This document shows positions 42,462 to 42,658 of a DNA stretch of 42,658 nucleotides, piece after piece (positions within the stretch are counted from its first letter, which is position 1; the number at the start of each line of letters is the position of its first letter). The stretch lies in the NCBI RefSeq assembly GCF_020687205.1, contig NZ_JAJEQE010000025.1, positions 1 to 42,658 of the forward strand, written 5' to 3'. The notes under the pieces were generated by a model. It worked only from the letters and a program-made list of their open reading frames with translations. It was not told where the DNA came from and did not search any database. Source of the stretch: Hominisplanchenecus faecis. GTDB taxonomy: Bacteria; Bacillota; Clostridia; Lachnospirales; Lachnospiraceae. A program made the translations under genes and the position numbers.

Positions 42462-42533
42462 TGACTCCTACGAGAATCGAACTCGTGTTACCGCCGTGAA
42501 AGGGCGATGTCTTAACCGCTTGACCAAGGAGCC
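42462..42533 (-). tRNA. tRNA-Glu (TTC)
   Basis: Acceptor GGCTCCT/AGGAGTC, anticodon loop CTTTCAC (anticodon TTC), T-loop GTTCGATTC. 72 nt; CCA not encoded. Four bases separate it from tRNA-Cys. Confidence 0.94.
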
Positions 42534-42581
42534 AGATTTAAGATATAAATATGCACGTAGTATGAACATACCGCGTGCTAA

Positions 42582-42653
42582 CTCCCCGAGTTGGGCTCGA
42601 ACCAACAACCCTTCGGTTAACAGCCGAATGCTCTACCATTGAGCTATCGAGGA
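42582..42653 (-). tRNA. tRNA-Asn (GTT)
   Basis: Acceptor TCCTCGA/TCGGGGA, anticodon loop CTGTTAA (anticodon GTT), T-loop GTTCGAGC. 72 nt; CCA not encoded. First of the three tRNAs in this window; the cluster may continue beyond the window edge. Confidence 0.94.
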
Positions 42654-42658
42654 TCACA

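Overview
The window looks like a chromosomal segment of an anaerobic, spore-forming Clostridia, most likely a Lachnospiraceae gut bacterium. Grounds: low-to-moderate GC, strong AGGAGG-type ribosome sites, an spmB-like sporulation gene, Rpn-family and TnpV remnants, and BspA-like surface proteins with Ig-like and Fn3 tails. Genus assignment is inference. Almost everything lies on the minus strand; the plus strand carries only an ABC-F gene, a transposase-like remnant and the MobC/relaxase pair.

Layout. (1) 1-5.4 kb: a repeat pair, an ABC-F ATPase, spmB, a membrane protein, a MocR-type regulator and an HdeD-like protein. (2) 5.5-26.7 kb: a plasticity zone. It holds relics of an Rpn-family gene, a Y-family polymerase, a GH1 phospho-glucosidase, a relaxase and two histidine kinases, together with an intact MATE transporter and an intact IS66 element with a perfect 8-bp target duplication. 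Its core, 11.2-16.2 kb, is one apparent operon: XRE regulator, DNA methyltransferase, Bpu10I-like endonuclease, SLATT-type 2TM protein, a 41-aa proline/lysine-rich microprotein, caspase-like protease, ThsB-like TIR protein and a second TIR protein. A mobilisation module follows at 16.3-19.0 kb (TnpV, coiled-coil protein, oriT-like hairpin, MobC, broken MobA). Three intact hybrid sensor kinases occupy 19.1-26.0 kb. (3) 26.9-29.5 kb: a TPR/acidic-repeat/P-loop protein. (4) 29.7-40.8 kb: a cell-surface region with a secreted vWA-hydrolase-Fn3 protein, a DUF6273-like protein, two BspA-like LRR proteins, and a BlaI/M56 (BlaR1-like) regulatory pair. (5) 41.1-42.7 kb: a CobW-like GTPase and tRNA-Cys, tRNA-Glu and tRNA-Asn.

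How the genes may work together. The defence operon joins a restriction-modification system to a TIR/caspase/2TM module. The closest known logic is Thoeris, in which TIR proteins make an NAD-derived signal that activates an effector; variants with caspase-like effectors have been reported. Two different TIR families, a 2TM protein and a microprotein inside an R-M operon make this a composite system worth testing. A near-consensus promoter abutting a perfect 32-bp palindrome in front of the XRE gene suggests autoregulation. In the surface region, the M56 operon and the blaI gene both have TTGACA-17-TAtAcT/TAAAAT promoters with a shared ATTATTAAT half-site at the -10 element, so BlaI probably controls an operon that makes a secreted LRR protein rather than a beta-lactamase.

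At both ends of the window there is a repeat family (1-253 and 39102-39346) with imperfect terminal inverted repeats. It carries a 32-nt hairpin whose stem changes in a compensatory way between three copies.
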